A stretch of DNA of 64,000 bases from Blattamonas nauphoetae (GCA_033064195.1 JARBJD010000337.1:1-64000), one strand, 5' to 3'. Counted from the stretch's first letter, positions 10,372 through 23,122 are shown. Notes: generated by a model not told the origin, from the sequence alone. A program made the numbers and translations.

Positions 10372-11040
10372 TTGGACGAGACACGTGCGGAGAGAGAGCG
10401 TCGTAAGGAGGGGCGGGAAGGGTGGTTGAATCGATTCGTACGAAAAGACGTTTTCTGAAATGAATGCATGGTATTTGGAGGGAGCAATCAGTCCAACTGC
10501 AACTCCATCGCTCAACCAACACAAATCTCCTCAACTCGAAATGGTTTGTTCGGAGTAATTGGTCAACTCTCCAGTGTCACTTTCTTGCGTTTTATTTCAT
10601 GAATCCTTAATTCCCAATCACTTTTTTATTATTTTCCTCCTTCCAAGCCAAAAAAAATATCGATCGTGTTGAAAAGAAGTTGGACTAGCGGAAGGCTCAG
10701 ACCTCAGAACAAATGGATGATGTGTTCCCTCAGCGGCTGATTGCGATCGCTGAAGAAGGACACACCATCACTCAGGTATTGCATTCTCTCTATTTCCTCT
10801 GGTTTTAGCTCATTCACTCGGGGAAGGAGGCTGTGGTTGCGGACGATCAGGAAAATGCGAGCTAAGGATCGGATTCGAACAGTCTGACGATTTTCGGTCA
10901 TTGTCTTTCCTTTTTGATTCATTTCTCACTTTTTTGGTGTTTGTTTGTTCATTTCTACTCTCATATATCGTCCCCATGAAAATCAGATCCGCTCCACAAA
11001 TATTCGCTGGAAGAAACGAAACCGACGCATCAAAACATGA
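10372..11040 (+). other. Short exon-like pieces, no firm gene
   Basis: A possible tiny two-exon frame starts at ATG 10713. Exon 10713-10775 is followed by a 33-nt GT-AG intron (10776-10808) and 10809-10865 ending in TAA, giving 39 residues (MDDVFPQRLIAIAEEGHTIT...). This could be the end of a longer spliced gene. Nothing else is clear here. Confidence 0.2.
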
Positions 11041-11239
11041 CAGGCGTTGAAATATAGAAGCACAAATGCAGACTCATCTCAGAAAGGCTCAGAACGCAAT
11101 CCAATCGAGCCTCGTAGAATTCGCTCACCAACACAAAGAAAGAAGAATGGAGGAGCCCAAATCGAGTCTAGAGAGAACAGATGGAACGTGAAAATGAAGA
11201 AGATGCAGGCAGAAGGACTCAGTGCCAAAAGGGGGTGGA

Positions 11240-13064
11240 GGACACTTTCTCCGACGATCTTCACAACCAATCTTCACCCTCGCTCTGGATATCTGGTAAA
11301 GTCAGTTGGAGCATGTCGTCCAGCTCTCTGCCAATCTCCAAGGGGGCTTCAAACTCAGACCTTGTATGATCGTGATCAGGATCACATTTTTCTCTGCTTT
11401 CTTCCTCGAGTTCGACTTCTGTCTCTTCTTTCGATCCGTTCCACCATTTTCTTCTCATATTATTCCCTTCTTTGCTCTCATCAGCCACATCCACTTATCC
11501 TGTTCCGATGTCGAGTGGAGGAGATCGGATGAGGTGATGCACTCGCAGCTTCCCTCGCTCATCGTCCAATCGGGTTTGATGGAAGACGCGTTCGTTGTGG
11601 GGACAGAGCCGACGGCAGGGTTCTCGCTCACCCTGACTGTCTGTGCTCTCATCCTCAACCTCTCCTCTACGAAACAGCGGAGATCCTCCGAGCTCTCTGA
11701 ATATACACCCAGCCGGACGTGTCAGCAAAAACTGCACAGAACAAGATCCGCTACGCGTCGTCGTTCTTCTCGACGATGTGGAAGACTTTCCAACTGTTCA
11801 TCGAAGTGTCCGTCGCTGGATGCCATCATCTAAACACGAGTCTGACAACTCCGTCTGAAATCCACGCTCAGCTGAACGGGATTGCGAATTCGGTGGACGA
11901 CCTTCGAATACCGTTCACAACGTCGATTGGACCGCAGCATTACGAGACACTAAAACTGGCCAAGTTCATTCAATGTCCACTCTGTTCGCTCATCCCCTCA
12001 AAAGCAGCATCGTTTCTCATCCTGATTTCTCCGCTCATTCCTCGTGCTGCTCCCAAGCCATCAATCGACCTCAAACTCGATCAACTCTGTTTTGTACAAG
12101 ACGACAACACCTTTCTCTCTCTCAATTTCCACTTCAAAACAGTGGTGCTGGGTTCAACAGTTATCGACGCCGACCCTTCCAACATCTCATTGCTCATCAC
12201 CGACACACAAATTAAAGCCTGCCAGCTCTCGCGAACGGACATCTCCGAAATCAATTCATCTGCCACACAACACTCGATGGGCACGCTCTCGTTCACTTTC
12301 TTCGGAACGCTCACCACATTATTCGCGGTCTCGCCCCGCAGACTCACAATAACACTTCGCATGCTGCACAGCCGACTCGAAGTGAAAATGTCAGCCGATG
12401 TCTGCTCATCTTGACTGTCCTCTTCACCACACGCTCTCCCTTCCTCGTCTCGTTCAGTTCGCCGACACAGACATTCACTTGCATTCGGTGGGATGAAGAA
12501 AACACGACAGAAATGTGGATGAACGCGCTGTCTCGATGCTTCATTCCAAGTGCAAGTGAATTCCATCTTCGGATGTGCGAGTGTCGTGTTCAGCTGGACG
12601 ACAACACCAACACGCCGCCTCGTCAAAGCACAGCGAACACGGACATCACCAAAGATGGCTCTCTCCTTCTGTCTGTGCTGCAGTACAACCAAGATGCCCA
12701 CTTCATCCTCAACTTTGTGCTTGTCTCTTCGATCTTGTCAGGCAAGATGTCTCCCTTCCGATCTCTCAGCAATCCCATCCCACCCTTCCTCTCGGTCTCG
12801 CCGCTGTTGCCTCTGGTGCGGCACATTCTCTCGAAATCGTTCATGTCAACATCTGCGATCGTCCCTCGGCGATCCTTGTCGTCCATCTCGTTTCTCCTTG
12901 TCGCTCCTTGTCGTCTCCCCGCTCCTCACCAACACCTAGTCTTTCATCTCTACCCCTCCCAAACCATCCCTCCTCATCTCTTCACTCTTCTTCAAGTCAC
13001 CGACACAAACATTGTTCGTGAAGGGCATACCACACCGAGCCCTTCTCTGAGACAGACTGGATGA
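11240..13064 (+). pseudogene. Broken or intron-rich beta-rich coding region
   Basis: Plus-strand protein-like sequence continues for 1.8 kb but moves between frames. Good blocks include about 11540-11640 (MEDAFVVGTEPTAGFSLTLT), 11719-12414 (231 codons; IDLKLDQLCFVQDDNTFLSL, SNISLLITDTQIKACQLS), 12411-12760 (QTFTCIRWDEENTTEMWMNA) and a different frame at about 12730-12910 (ASGAAHSLEIVHVNICDRPS). The alternating hydrophobic pattern is similar in style to the giant gene at the right edge. It could be a decayed beta-rich (VPS13/BLTP-like) gene or an unrelated gene with several short introns. The family is not assigned. Confidence 0.35.
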
Positions 13065-13707
13065 TGTGAAGGAAGGAATTGAGTCATCGTTGGATGACTG
13101 TGACTGGAGTGGGTGACATGCAGTTGATCTTTGGGAAGTGGGGGATCATCTTGTCCTGAATCGATACATTGTCGTTTATAAGTGCTGACCATCGTTCGTG
13201 AATCCATGTGCCACATCATTGACATGGTATTTTTGGATTAGACCATGTTAGAAACGGAAGATCATGCTTCAATGTCAGAGGATGTCGGAAATGTTTGTAA
13301 TCGACTACGAGCTGATTTGCAGGAGATATGAGTGAAAGAAATATAGAATAAAACGTACCATGAGAAGGATGGAAGAAAGTGATTTGTTTTTGTGCATCAG
13401 ATTCACCAAGTACGACGATCACGATTGCATTTACGAAATAAAGAATCCAGAGAAGACTAAGGGAGATATCAATGAGAGAAAGAGAGAATGAAACAAACGG
13501 TAAGCGAGAGAGTCACTTTTCAGATGCCATATCAGTGCTTTTTTGTCTGTTGGATCGATCACGAAATTCACCATGGGCCATATGGGTGAGAGTCTGAGTG
13601 AAGTCAAAACTGCCTGAGATGACTTCTCTCAAATTTTACTCATATTCTGACAACATTTCGAATAAAAATAGAGAAACAGAAACATGAGGGAAACGTGTCA
13701 AAACATG
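13065..13707. other. Intergenic, nothing recognised
   Basis: No supported coding frame; only short chance frames on the minus strand. Confidence 0.4.
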
Positions 13708-15681
13708 TTAATGATAAGGTAGATTCGTGACAGAATGGTTGCCCAGCTTCTTGACCAATCGAGTGCTTGGAGTCCGTGTACCATATGGTCGATTCAGTAG
13801 TACTTCATCATCAGATTCTGATTCATTCTCTGTCCGTCTTTGCGGCCTCTTAAATTTGGTGATTTTGCTCAGAATTGAGTTGATCTCTTCAGGAGATATC
13901 GACTCACTGGATGTGTCCGTCTTCATGGCTAGGAGGAGAGCATTACGTCGCTCGACACGACATAGCGTATCGTGTTTTGTCGGACATTCTGAGACGGGAG
14001 TCTGTTCCGGATATGATCTGATCACTCTTGGAGGCGTAGATTTTGGCTTCACAAATTGGACAATTGTCCACAGGTTGAGAGGAAGACATGCAAATGGCGA
14101 AGCGTATACACAGCCATTTTCGACTTTAAAATTCAGAAAATCTTTGATGCGTGGGAGGGTGTACGTCTCAAAGAGTTCTGTTGACTCAATTTCCACCAAA
14201 TGGAAACTGTGTGAAGGCGGAATATGTTTCAGTTTGATCTGTGAACGAAAAAAGTCGATAAGTTGTTGAACTGTCGTAATTGAGTTGTCAATTTTGGATG
14301 ATCGGAGACAGCTTGCGAGGACTCCGAAGGCTCCGTCGCAGACGCACTTCCCATGCCCCTCGCAAAAAAAGGCGACTGATACCGTGCATTGGGGTAGATA
14401 GGCCTGTAATCCAAAAGAAAACAAAATGGAGAAAAGAGCCGGAACGAAAATGAGGGCCAGTATCGGACCAAAGATATAGGTGGGTGAGAGAACGAAAGTC
14501 AGACATGAGAAGGAGATCTCTGAAGCAATGGATGACATGTTGTGTGTCATGATTTAGTGTTTTCGAGAGGAAGTGGAAATATCGAATTTGGTGGGTTTGA
14601 TCATCTTGTTTTGTGAACAGTGCAAAACCAAGATGGGATATTTGCTGTTTCTTATAAAAATCTTTGGAATGTTGTTCAGGGGAGACGCACAGGCGCCAAT
14701 TTTCTTTGAAATCAAAGACGAGCAGTCCTTGTCCCTTTGGAGTTGTTCCACTTGAGAATGATACGAGTCTCTTGTTATTCTCGCTTGTTCCTTGTGGTCT
14801 TCGAGAATTTGTTTCTCTCTTTTCTCTCCTTGCGAGAGTTCTCTTCCTTGACTGTGAAGTGATGATTCCTGCCGCTTCAGTTGATCCAGTCTTCCGCAAC
14901 GATTGCATATATCCGTCCTCCTTCTTGGTTTTGAGAGATGCTTGCAAAATCGGCGAAATGACGATTTCGAGATTCGATTTGCTGGATGTTCTTGACAGTA
15001 CAACTGATGTAGGTTTTTTGAGAATCATTGAGAGTTCGAGCCGACCATTTCCATTTATATCTGTCTGTATTGAATTTTTGGGGAGATTGTCATGGTCCCT
15101 TGATTGTTCTTGTCGGACCGCTTCTTCAACGAATTCAGGTTTTGTTTTTTGTTTGTGCTGTACACGATTCCACTGAATGTTTGTGAAGGAATGTGTGGAC
15201 CAGTATCTGTGTTTCCACGGGAATTGAATGTCTGGATTGGTTTTGGATTGGTGATCTTTCTGGTGGGTATAAATTCAGGCGCTTCAAACGATATGGATGG
15301 CGTAGAGTGTTTTGATCTTTACCAAATCGGTATTTTTTTGAAGTCTTCAAAGGTGAAGACTTGCAGAAGAGCAGTGAGCAGGAGAACTTTGGAGTGCTTG
15401 GACATTGATAAGAATGCGAGACGAAGTTGTTTCATTAGGCTGTCGAAGGATTCTACTTGAAGAGAATAAGAAGTTAGAAATGACAGAAATAAACCAAGAT
15501 GTTTGCGACGAAGGGCATCTTCCACTTTCTTTCCTTCTGATGTGTGTTCAATCGTAAACTTGAGTAGGGCCTCCGGGTTCAGATGATCGAGTTCTTTCGC
15601 TCTATTGATGATCTGTCTGGCACGAGCTTGACTTGTTTTACGTGTTACGCGATATTCGGTATTCATTCTGATCAGACCCAA
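13708..15681 (-). mobile_element. Transposase-like gene (DDE/RNase-H-type), family unassigned
   Basis: Minus-strand coding blocks lie in order from 15681 to 13708: an N-terminal alpha-helical block (15681-15319), a C-x2-C zinc-knuckle and helical block (RTDICNRCGRLDQL, then LEDHKEQARITRDSYHS, near 14950-14760), a block with DFKENW near 14730 and YLWSDTGPHFRSGSFLHF near 14460, and a block with CEGHGKCVCDGAFG near 14345 followed by the 3' region ending at 13708. The D of SDTGPHF and the GHGK-x3-D motif are the usual marks of a widespread eukaryotic DNA-transposase-like family. The blocks are in more than one frame. A GTAAAG donor at about 15323 suggests at least one intron, so this may be spliced, decayed or both. 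Terminal inverted repeats were not found. Confidence 0.5.
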
Positions 15682-15836
15682 GTTTTGACATCATCCAGAT
15701 TCTTGCCCATATAAGTTCAAACTCATCCACCCTTCACCTATATCACTTTCCTCTTTGAAAGACAGTTACAACTGATAAATGGAGCATAATGAGAAAAGAT
15801 GGAATATAAAAATAACCGAAGTGGGAATTGAACATT

Positions 15837-16721
15837 CAGTCATGGGCAAAAAAACGTTTTCGTCATGTAGAGATGATGAACGATAATTTTTCTTTCTTTT
15901 TTTCAAAAACACTTTAAAAACTACTCCGAATACTATTTCCAAAATTGTAGAGCAAAAATCATGTCTTTAAGTGAAACCGGCGATGATTGTTCGACGTGAT
16001 TCTGAAGGTCAATCTCTGGCGGTCAAAACCTCCACTCTTCGCAGGCTGTCGGAGGTGAAGTGAGTCGAATAGTTGGTTTCGACACTCAGAAACGACGAAC
16101 ATCCATTTCTCGTTGAGATATTAAGAAAGTTTGAAGGAAAACTGAGGATTTTCATCTTCTTCATTCCTCCTCAACTATGAATTTCGACACGTACAACTCT
16201 CCGTTCGATTTGAATTTAGCGTTTTGCACATGTATCTGATAGTTAACAACAAGTCCAAGAGAGGATGAGATGACGTGCGAATGTCGTCAAGTTGATTTGA
16301 CGTGATGTGACATGAAAAGTGAAAGAAGGTCATTCGTTGGATTAGAGAGTACGTGGTATGTCGTCTCGAAGATCGCTGAGATTGAAAGATGGTGAGTGAT
16401 GAAGAGAAGAAAAACACTGTTTCGTCACAATTAGCGATGAAACTCAACGAAGAGTTGACGTGATTCATTTTGAACTCATATAACACACTCTCCAGACAAC
16501 TTCACATCAATTCACCAGCTGAAATCGGGAAGTGATACCGCCATAATTTTCGTGTCCAAAAACTGAACCATCTTTTTTCCTTTTTTCTCTTCCACAGACT
16601 CTCTTGATTCCAGAAGTGAGAAATCACAAAATGAGAGGAAGATGAAGTGTATAAACAAAGGTAAAAATTTGCCTGTTGAGAAACGTGATCTGATGATGAA
16701 GAAAACTTTTGTCCGTGACTG
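15837..16721. mobile_element. Non-autonomous element with CAGTCAyGG ends, 885 bp
   Basis: The left end reads CAGTCATGGGCAAAA and the right end, reverse-complemented, CAGTCACGGACAAAAG; both then continue into GTTTTC-like sequence. Flanking trinucleotides are identical (ATT at 15834-15836 and 16722-16724). The ends match those of the complete Tc1-type element at 41594-43890. The inside carries no transposase frame. Confidence 0.6.
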
Positions 16722-18669
16722 ATTCATTCACTCGAATAACATGATCTCCATCAATTATCAGATTTACACAATCAGAGTTCAAAGTGTAAAACTGAAAAAT
16801 AAAAGGGGAGTCCGAAAACCGTTGACCAGGAATGTTTATTATAGCATTGTTCTTGGTTGTGTAATCCGGAGCATATCAATTGAGATTGTGTCATGAGTGA
16901 CATCATCAATTCGATCGGTCACAACTGAACGAGTTTCAATTAAGATGAAAAACGAACATCCATGGCAACATTAACCAGGTTTATCATTTGTTCCATGTTG
17001 ATTTGACATATTGCCCAGCAGGTGGTTGCTACGATAGAGGCAATCCAACATACTTTTCCTCCGACCAGACATTCCTCACCCAAACCCAGAATACTAAGTT
17101 TCCTTTAATCGGATTCAGATCGCAGGTATTTTGACAGGTGAAGGTTTTGATTCTGAATTTCCGCGAATAAAAAGTCCACCAGGACACACATTATCCACCA
17201 TCATCCATATCCAGCTCGTTGTTTTCATCCTTTCTTCTGAAAAGAGTATGAACAATGAACACCACTGTTTAAAGTGATCAGATATCCCGTGTTTTGTTAT
17301 TGTGAGTGGAAAGTTGCATTTTTTCCAGATTTTAAAAAACAGAAAGGGATCGTTCAACATATAAACAATTCTTGTTCGTTTCTGATCAATAAAAAAACAT
17401 TTTTGAAGATTTAGGTTCCTTTTTGAACGAGTTTGATTCTTCATTGATGTCACTGGAAAAAGGTTGAAGGATGAAGTCGCGTTGTTCTTCTATTCCACCA
17501 AATACACATTTACGAACAGAACAACTTAAAACATTACGAATTATTAAGTGAAAGAAACAATACTGGGAGTGACTCCTCATCTATTCGACAAACTTGACCT
17601 GCGAATCTCCTCTCATGACATTGCCAAGACAGTCATTGTCTATTCGCAATGATTCGTCGGAGACACCATTCAACATAATTCTCGTGAAACCAGACCAGAA
17701 ATCGACGCGAGTGACTCGTCTCGTTTTTTGATTCGAGACCTCTACCCTATGTAACGAAATACACAATTTTGATCCAGTTGTGAAAAAATGATGGGTATTT
17801 ATGAACTTTCAAAAAGGATGGATTTTTTCAACAAAACAAAGCTTCAGAAAACACCTCGTATTTCTATGTGTGTGACTTTTTGCTGATCTACTGACGCTCA
17901 CCAGAAGGTTTTTTGGTGTCTCCAACGAATCATTGAGAATAGACAATGATCCGAACAACCCTGCGACGTCTCTTCAGTCAATCTTTGGGCAGCTTCGACA
18001 ACTGCTTTCAACACAGGAATGGTAGTGTTTCGTCCAATCCGTTCATGATTAAGTGAAGCCACGCCCATAGAAAATGCCTCCCTTAACAATCTAAGGGAAA
18101 CTCTATTTGAGGCCGATGGTTGGCAGAGTGGATGGAATGGAAGAGACAATGCTCGGATGCGGAGAGAAGAGTAGCAACACATCATTATATTGTTTCATGT
18201 ATCAAAAGTAGGCTTGTCTGACCGTCACTGACCGGTCAGTTTTTATCGAAAAGTACGGACGGTCACCGACCGGAGAAATATCGGAACCCATAATCGGAAT
18301 TTACCATTTCTCCGAAGTGTTTTCAGGTGAAACAGTGAAATGAGTTATTGACATGATGTGTGATAGAAACCAGGAATCAGACACAGAAATGACTATTCGT
18401 GATAATTAAATCAGATTCAAGAAGAAAGAACTTACAAATACCTGTTCTTGGAGTTCAGAGAGAAAAAGTACGATCAATGGGTTCGATCCTACCTGTCCGT
18501 CACAGATTTGCCCTCTTGTGAAACAGTCGTGTATCCAACGGATTTTCAATTCACATGAAGTCAATTTACGAAGTGGAAGAGTCGGAAAATGGTAAAAAGG
18601 TTGAATAATAGACACGTTGTTATGATCTCTTCTTCCTTCGGCTGTTCTGTCTTTTCTGTCTGCTGCACT
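16722..18669. other. Largely non-coding stretch
   Basis: No gene is supported. A minus frame at 17898-18185 has a helical patch (ERIGRNTTIPVLKAVVEAAQ) that might be a gene remnant. At 18206-18285 there is a palindromic patch built from GACCGGTCAG and CGGTCACCGACCGG, similar in style to the hAT-like ends near 4890 and 8750. Confidence 0.35.
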
Positions 18670-21320
18670 TCAACAACCTCCTCCGTGGCTGCTTTCTTTA
18701 TCCCACTTTTTGATGTTGGGCACCCAGTCGATTCCGCACACGGTCATCTCGTCGTCTGTTTCAGAATCTGCCTCCATCCCCTTTTGCTTCCGGACTTTGT
18801 TGAATATGAGGTCGAACACGTCGAGCTTTCTCTTTTTCGGGGCTTTGTCTGTCGATGGCTGGGGTTGTTCCTCGCTCTGATAATTGCGGCGACGTCTCCG
18901 CTCGACATCAAAGATGATGCAGCCAGATGCATCGATGAAGGGGAGGGAGACAAAGACTCGAGGAATGCCACAGAAGAGAGATTGGAATCGATGGGGGTTG
19001 AAGATGGAGGTGAGGGCGAATGGTTTGACGGCGGTGAGTCGGAAGACAGCAGAGTGGTTGGAGAGGTGAACGAACAGTCTCGTCCAGAACAGCTTTGGCT
19101 GGCTTGACGTGAGGAATGGAGTGTTCCTGTGGTGGGGGTGAGGTGTCGGCGGAACATCGCTGAACGACAGTGTCGATGAGATCGTTCAGGAAGGTCTGGA
19201 GGACAACCTGATGGACAGTCGACCTTTCGGTTTCGTGTGGCTCTTCGGCAGGTTTTATGTCTTTACTCGGCAACTCTTCCTTTCCTTTCTTTTCCTTCGC
19301 GGGTGACTTGGACAGTTTTGCAGATGCTTTCGATTTCGGCTTCTCATATTCAGACGGAGCAGTCTCGACCTTTTCGTCCAGCATCTGGCTGTTGTCTCTG
19401 CCTGTGAACTCCTCCTTGTGTTGGTGCCGCTGGAAGACAAGCCAGTGCAGGATGACCACCCAGATGAGGAGTAGATGTCTTCCTTTTGGATCATTTTTGT
19501 GAAGTGACGCAGCATCGTCCACATCGACTCTGTCTCCTCCGCACTCCTCTTCACAATTGTCTTTGCGTTGTGAGGGCCTCGTCTGTTGGGCTTCTCAGAC
19601 TTGATGCGATCGCGTTGGATCTGCTGAGAGAGTGCGAGTCGATGTTTGGGGAAGAAGCGAGTGAAGAGCGGGCCGACTCGCGAGAAAAAGAAAGCGGAAG
19701 TGGAGTGGCTGGCATGTCTGAGTTCTGAAAGGGATCTGTCTACAGTATACTGCGGTTTGAATGCGTTGAGCTGGATGAGGAGATACTCGGACAGGGCGAG
19801 ATGGTTGGAGGGATGGACGGAGCCTCTGCCGTTCCTCTTCCGACGTGGACAGCTCCTCCTCCTCTTTGAAGATCGAGTGCAGCTCGTTTCTCAGCCGACG
19901 CTCTCTCTTCCGTTTCTGGCGCTGGAGGATAGTCTGGGCGGGTTGAGCCGTTTGCACATGGAGGATGTTTGAGACGATGTCTTGCAGAACGATCGGGATG
20001 GGCTCCTTGACATCATCATCCTTATCAGACTCCCCCTGATCTTGTTGAAGATCTTCTGTTTGTTTTGGTGTAGAATCGGTTGTGTACTTGCTTTCTTACT
20101 CACCAGACTCGTCCAATTCCTCCGCGCGGAGCAATTCGTCCAGTTTGCGCTGTCTGATGTCTTCCTCCCTCAACTTCATCGTCTTCGATGGCAAAGACTG
20201 ACCGGACAAGCGGGAGGAGCGGGAGGTAAGGATCTGATGCGGGTTCGATCTGTTTGGCGTAGAGCGACTTGAGGCCGGCTTTTGTTAGTTTGGTGAGTTG
20301 TCGTGCTCTCCTCCTCGGCTTTGGTGTCTTCTCCTCCAGCGTGGTGGGGGAGAGGAATAAGGAGACGAGCGCGGAGGTATGTCCTTCGGAGTGTTGGAAG
20401 TGGTGTCCAGCTCCGGCGAGGCCTCCCTCCCCCTCTTTTCCAGCTCGGAGTCCACAATCGCTTTGAGGAGGAGTCCGTCAAAGCACTTTTGGATGGTTCT
20501 GGTCGCAACGAGTGACAAGTCCCGCTGTTTCTTGATGGCCACTGTTTGGACAGTTGTCGCCATCAGAATCTCAGTCAGCATCTCCAAAGTGTCGCTGTTC
20601 TCTGTTTTCTGTTTGAGGTCGTTGAGTCTCCCCTTCCTTCGCAGCCTCTCTGCCCTCCTCCTCCCCCGCCGCCCCTCCTTTTGCTGTTTGTTGAAGCGGT
20701 TGTTCTCGTCGTCGCTATCTTCCTTCGGCTGAGTCGGTCGTGATTCTGGATTTGTTTCGAGTGCGGGTGGAGGAGATGGAGAAGGTTGTGTTGGATGCGG
20801 AGTGGATGTTCATACTCACTGGCTTCCTTCCCCCAATCACAATCGCCTCCTTTGCTGTGAGCTCGCCTGGTGTGATGAGGAGATGCTGGGGATGTCTGTC
20901 GAAGAGCGTGCCAAGTTGCTGAAGGTGTCTCCTCACTCAGTTCCGCCACGTATTCCGTCTTTTCCTCTTCCTCCCCTTTCGCTTTCCTTGTCGAGACGTT
21001 TTCTTTGGTGCATTACAATGTTCTTGAAACAGCGTGCGCATGATGCATCTGATGTCCGCAGCATAGTCGTCAGAGACGGCTGTTCCTTCGCGTCACATCC
21101 CTCGAACGAATGGGACGATAATGGCTGGCTCAGCAGTGTGTACGCGAAGTGGATGGCAGATCCAACAAAAGTCACGCTGTCGCTTCCAAAATCGACTGCG
21201 CTGAAGCAGATCAACCTCAGAAGCGACAGATGGAGGGGCGTGAAGCAGATCTCGGCGATTTTAGCCGCTGCGAGGCCGGTCTTGTTGGCGAAGATGAACT
21301 CTAATTCAGAAGCTTGATTC
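18670..21320 (-). pseudogene. Intron-rich or decaying host gene, coding over ~2.6 kb in shifting frames
   Basis: Reading from 21300 to 18670, protein-like blocks follow one another: IFANKTGLAAAKIAEICF... with a hydrophobic region (about 21290-20990), RHLQQLGTLFDRHPQHLLIT ending at a GTGAGT donor at about 20816, a basic helical block after an acceptor near 20732 (NRFNKQQKEGRRGR..., IKKQRDLSLVATRTIQKCFD), LKLREED-like RQRKLDELLRAEELDES ending at a GTGAGT near 20103, an acidic-to-basic helix from about 20035, a block LALSEYLLIQLNAFKPQYTV (about 19790), EKPKSKASAKLSKSPAKEKK (about 19340) and a C-terminus KRKLDVFDLIFNKVRKQKGM...CGIDWVPNIKKWDKE ending in TGA at 18670. Two donors are good; several other frame changes have no obvious intron. 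The family is not recognised. Confidence 0.45.
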
Positions 21321-22386
21321 GGCTCGGAAAATTACTGGAATCGATTTCACCGTCGTGATTGGACGTCAACACGGCAAAATAATGGAGGTTTTCGTCCACA
21401 GCTGAGAAAATGAGCAAAGAGGAGGCAGACAAGTGACGCCAGTTGTGTATTGGTCACTGGGATGGTCTGACGGTTTGAAACAGAAGCGAATGATGAGAAG
21501 CAGGTATTGATTGACATAATTCGCACAAGAAATCCATAATTCAGGAAAGGAGATCCATCAAAGAGAGGTTCGTGGAACTCAACGAATTCTTGAATGGTGT
21601 CCGAACGCATACTCTTGAACATCGTGTTTTCGAATGATCTGTCCGATGAGGTTGGAAAGAAAGTCAGCGAATCTCGGACAACCCGGATGGACGACTCCGA
21701 AGTTCGGCGACAGATTGTTCATCCTCAGCATGGGAAGGATGATTCTCCAATTCAGTTACACATTTTCTGCAGAGATCTGTTGATTATCTGAGTCTTCACA
21801 CTCTTCAGGGGCGGGTTGATTGTCCGCGTCATCATCCTCATCCGTTTCAGGGGCGGTTTGATTGTCTGATTCGAAGAATCGTTGGTGGATGGGAGTGTTT
21901 CAACAGGTGTGGGGAAAGTGTTAACCAGCATAGTGAGCAATGAAACGGTTTCTTATTGTCGTAGTTCATTGGAAAATGGATTCGCGTCCAGATCATGAAT
22001 ATGTTTCGGTTTGATCCTCAACTCTCTTCGATTCAGCTTCTGTTCGTTCAATGTTTCCAGACTTTTCTTTTCTTCTGCGATCACCCACTCAAGACGACGA
22101 TTGTGAAGCAATGATCAATCCGCCTGACACGACTGAACAATTGGTAATTGCAGTCTGTTCTTGTTCCAAGGACAAATCAAACAGTCTCATGAGGGATAAA
22201 GATTGAGTGTGTGAGTTTCGAACAATTTTGGGACTATCCTTATCGTTCTGAAAATTGCTGTCTTGAAGCAATTCAACGGATGGTTGAGGTGGGTCATCAG
22301 AGATCTTTGCGTGTTGATATTGGCTTGTGGGCGTTACTCGCGAGCTGATTGTTGCTTGTGAGCGGGTAGGTGGAGTGGTCGGGAAC
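21321..22386. other. Intergenic, no supported gene
   Basis: Short frames only on both strands; no recognised domain, repeat or splice-joined exons. Confidence 0.35.
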
Positions 22387-22603
22387 GACTATATCTCATC
22401 AAGCATTCCATCTATATCTCATCAAGTTTTGATCAGACCTTTACTATGTCCCTTAATAGTCTTTTCTCATTTTCTCAACTCACTCTTTTTCACACTCACC
22501 ACATCATTCTTGTTTTCATCTCAGTCTATTTCTCTCTATTTCGGATATTTTTGGTGCAAAGCATTTCATTCTGTTGTTTCAAATAAAAGATGTCGATCAA
22601 GCC
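22387..22603 (+). repeat. Left arm of a 217-bp inverted repeat pair
   Basis: The segment from GACTATATCTCATCAAGCAT to AAATAAAAGATGTCGATC recurs, inverted and nearly identical, at 25096-25312. The two arms enclose the TmcB-like pseudogene. Confidence 0.8.
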
Positions 22604-23040
22604 ATTGCTCGTTTCTTCCAATCTTCAGGGAGTGACTACAGCTGGACTCATCGAAGTGATATCTGTGTTATTGGAACCGTTGTCGGCACGAGTGGACTTT
22701 CTGGGCCAAAGGTGATCGAGGAGTGTTGTGACTTTATTGTTCAACTAGGCTATTCTCTCGTAATAATGTGGCATATTAAGTTGAAAATCCGTATTCGTTT
22801 TGAAATAGTGTGCATAGTGTCGAGATCGTCTCAGAGAATGTCACGATCATTCGATCATGTTTGATGAGGTCGATCGGCGAACTATATCGCTTCATCTTTA
22901 CGCTTTCTTGAATCATTTCAACATTATGACTGGGATTTTGAGAATTTTTATCAAAACAAAGATACTGGTCATGATTTATCGTGAAGTGACAATCTATGGC
23001 AGTTCTCCCTTCAAGACACCAATTTTTCGGTAGTGAACGT

Positions 23041-23122
23041 GCGGCGCGTTTGGCCTAGCGGTAGCCAACCCCTCTGTCGACTGTTGTGCTCGGGGTTCGA
23101 CTCCCGCCGAGCACAACTTTTT
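23041..23122 (+). tRNA. tRNA-like sequence or tRNA pseudogene
   Basis: TTGGCCTAGCGGTAGCCAA gives a good D arm and A box, GGGGTTCGACTCCC a B box, and a T6 run follows. The anticodon arm does not fold and the T stem has only three or four pairs, so an anticodon cannot be read. It is probably tRNA-derived rather than a working tRNA. Confidence 0.3.

Noticed and set aside
12081-12701. 206-codon minus-strand frame
   Set aside because: It lies opposite the more protein-like plus-strand blocks and has no family features, so it is probably a shadow.
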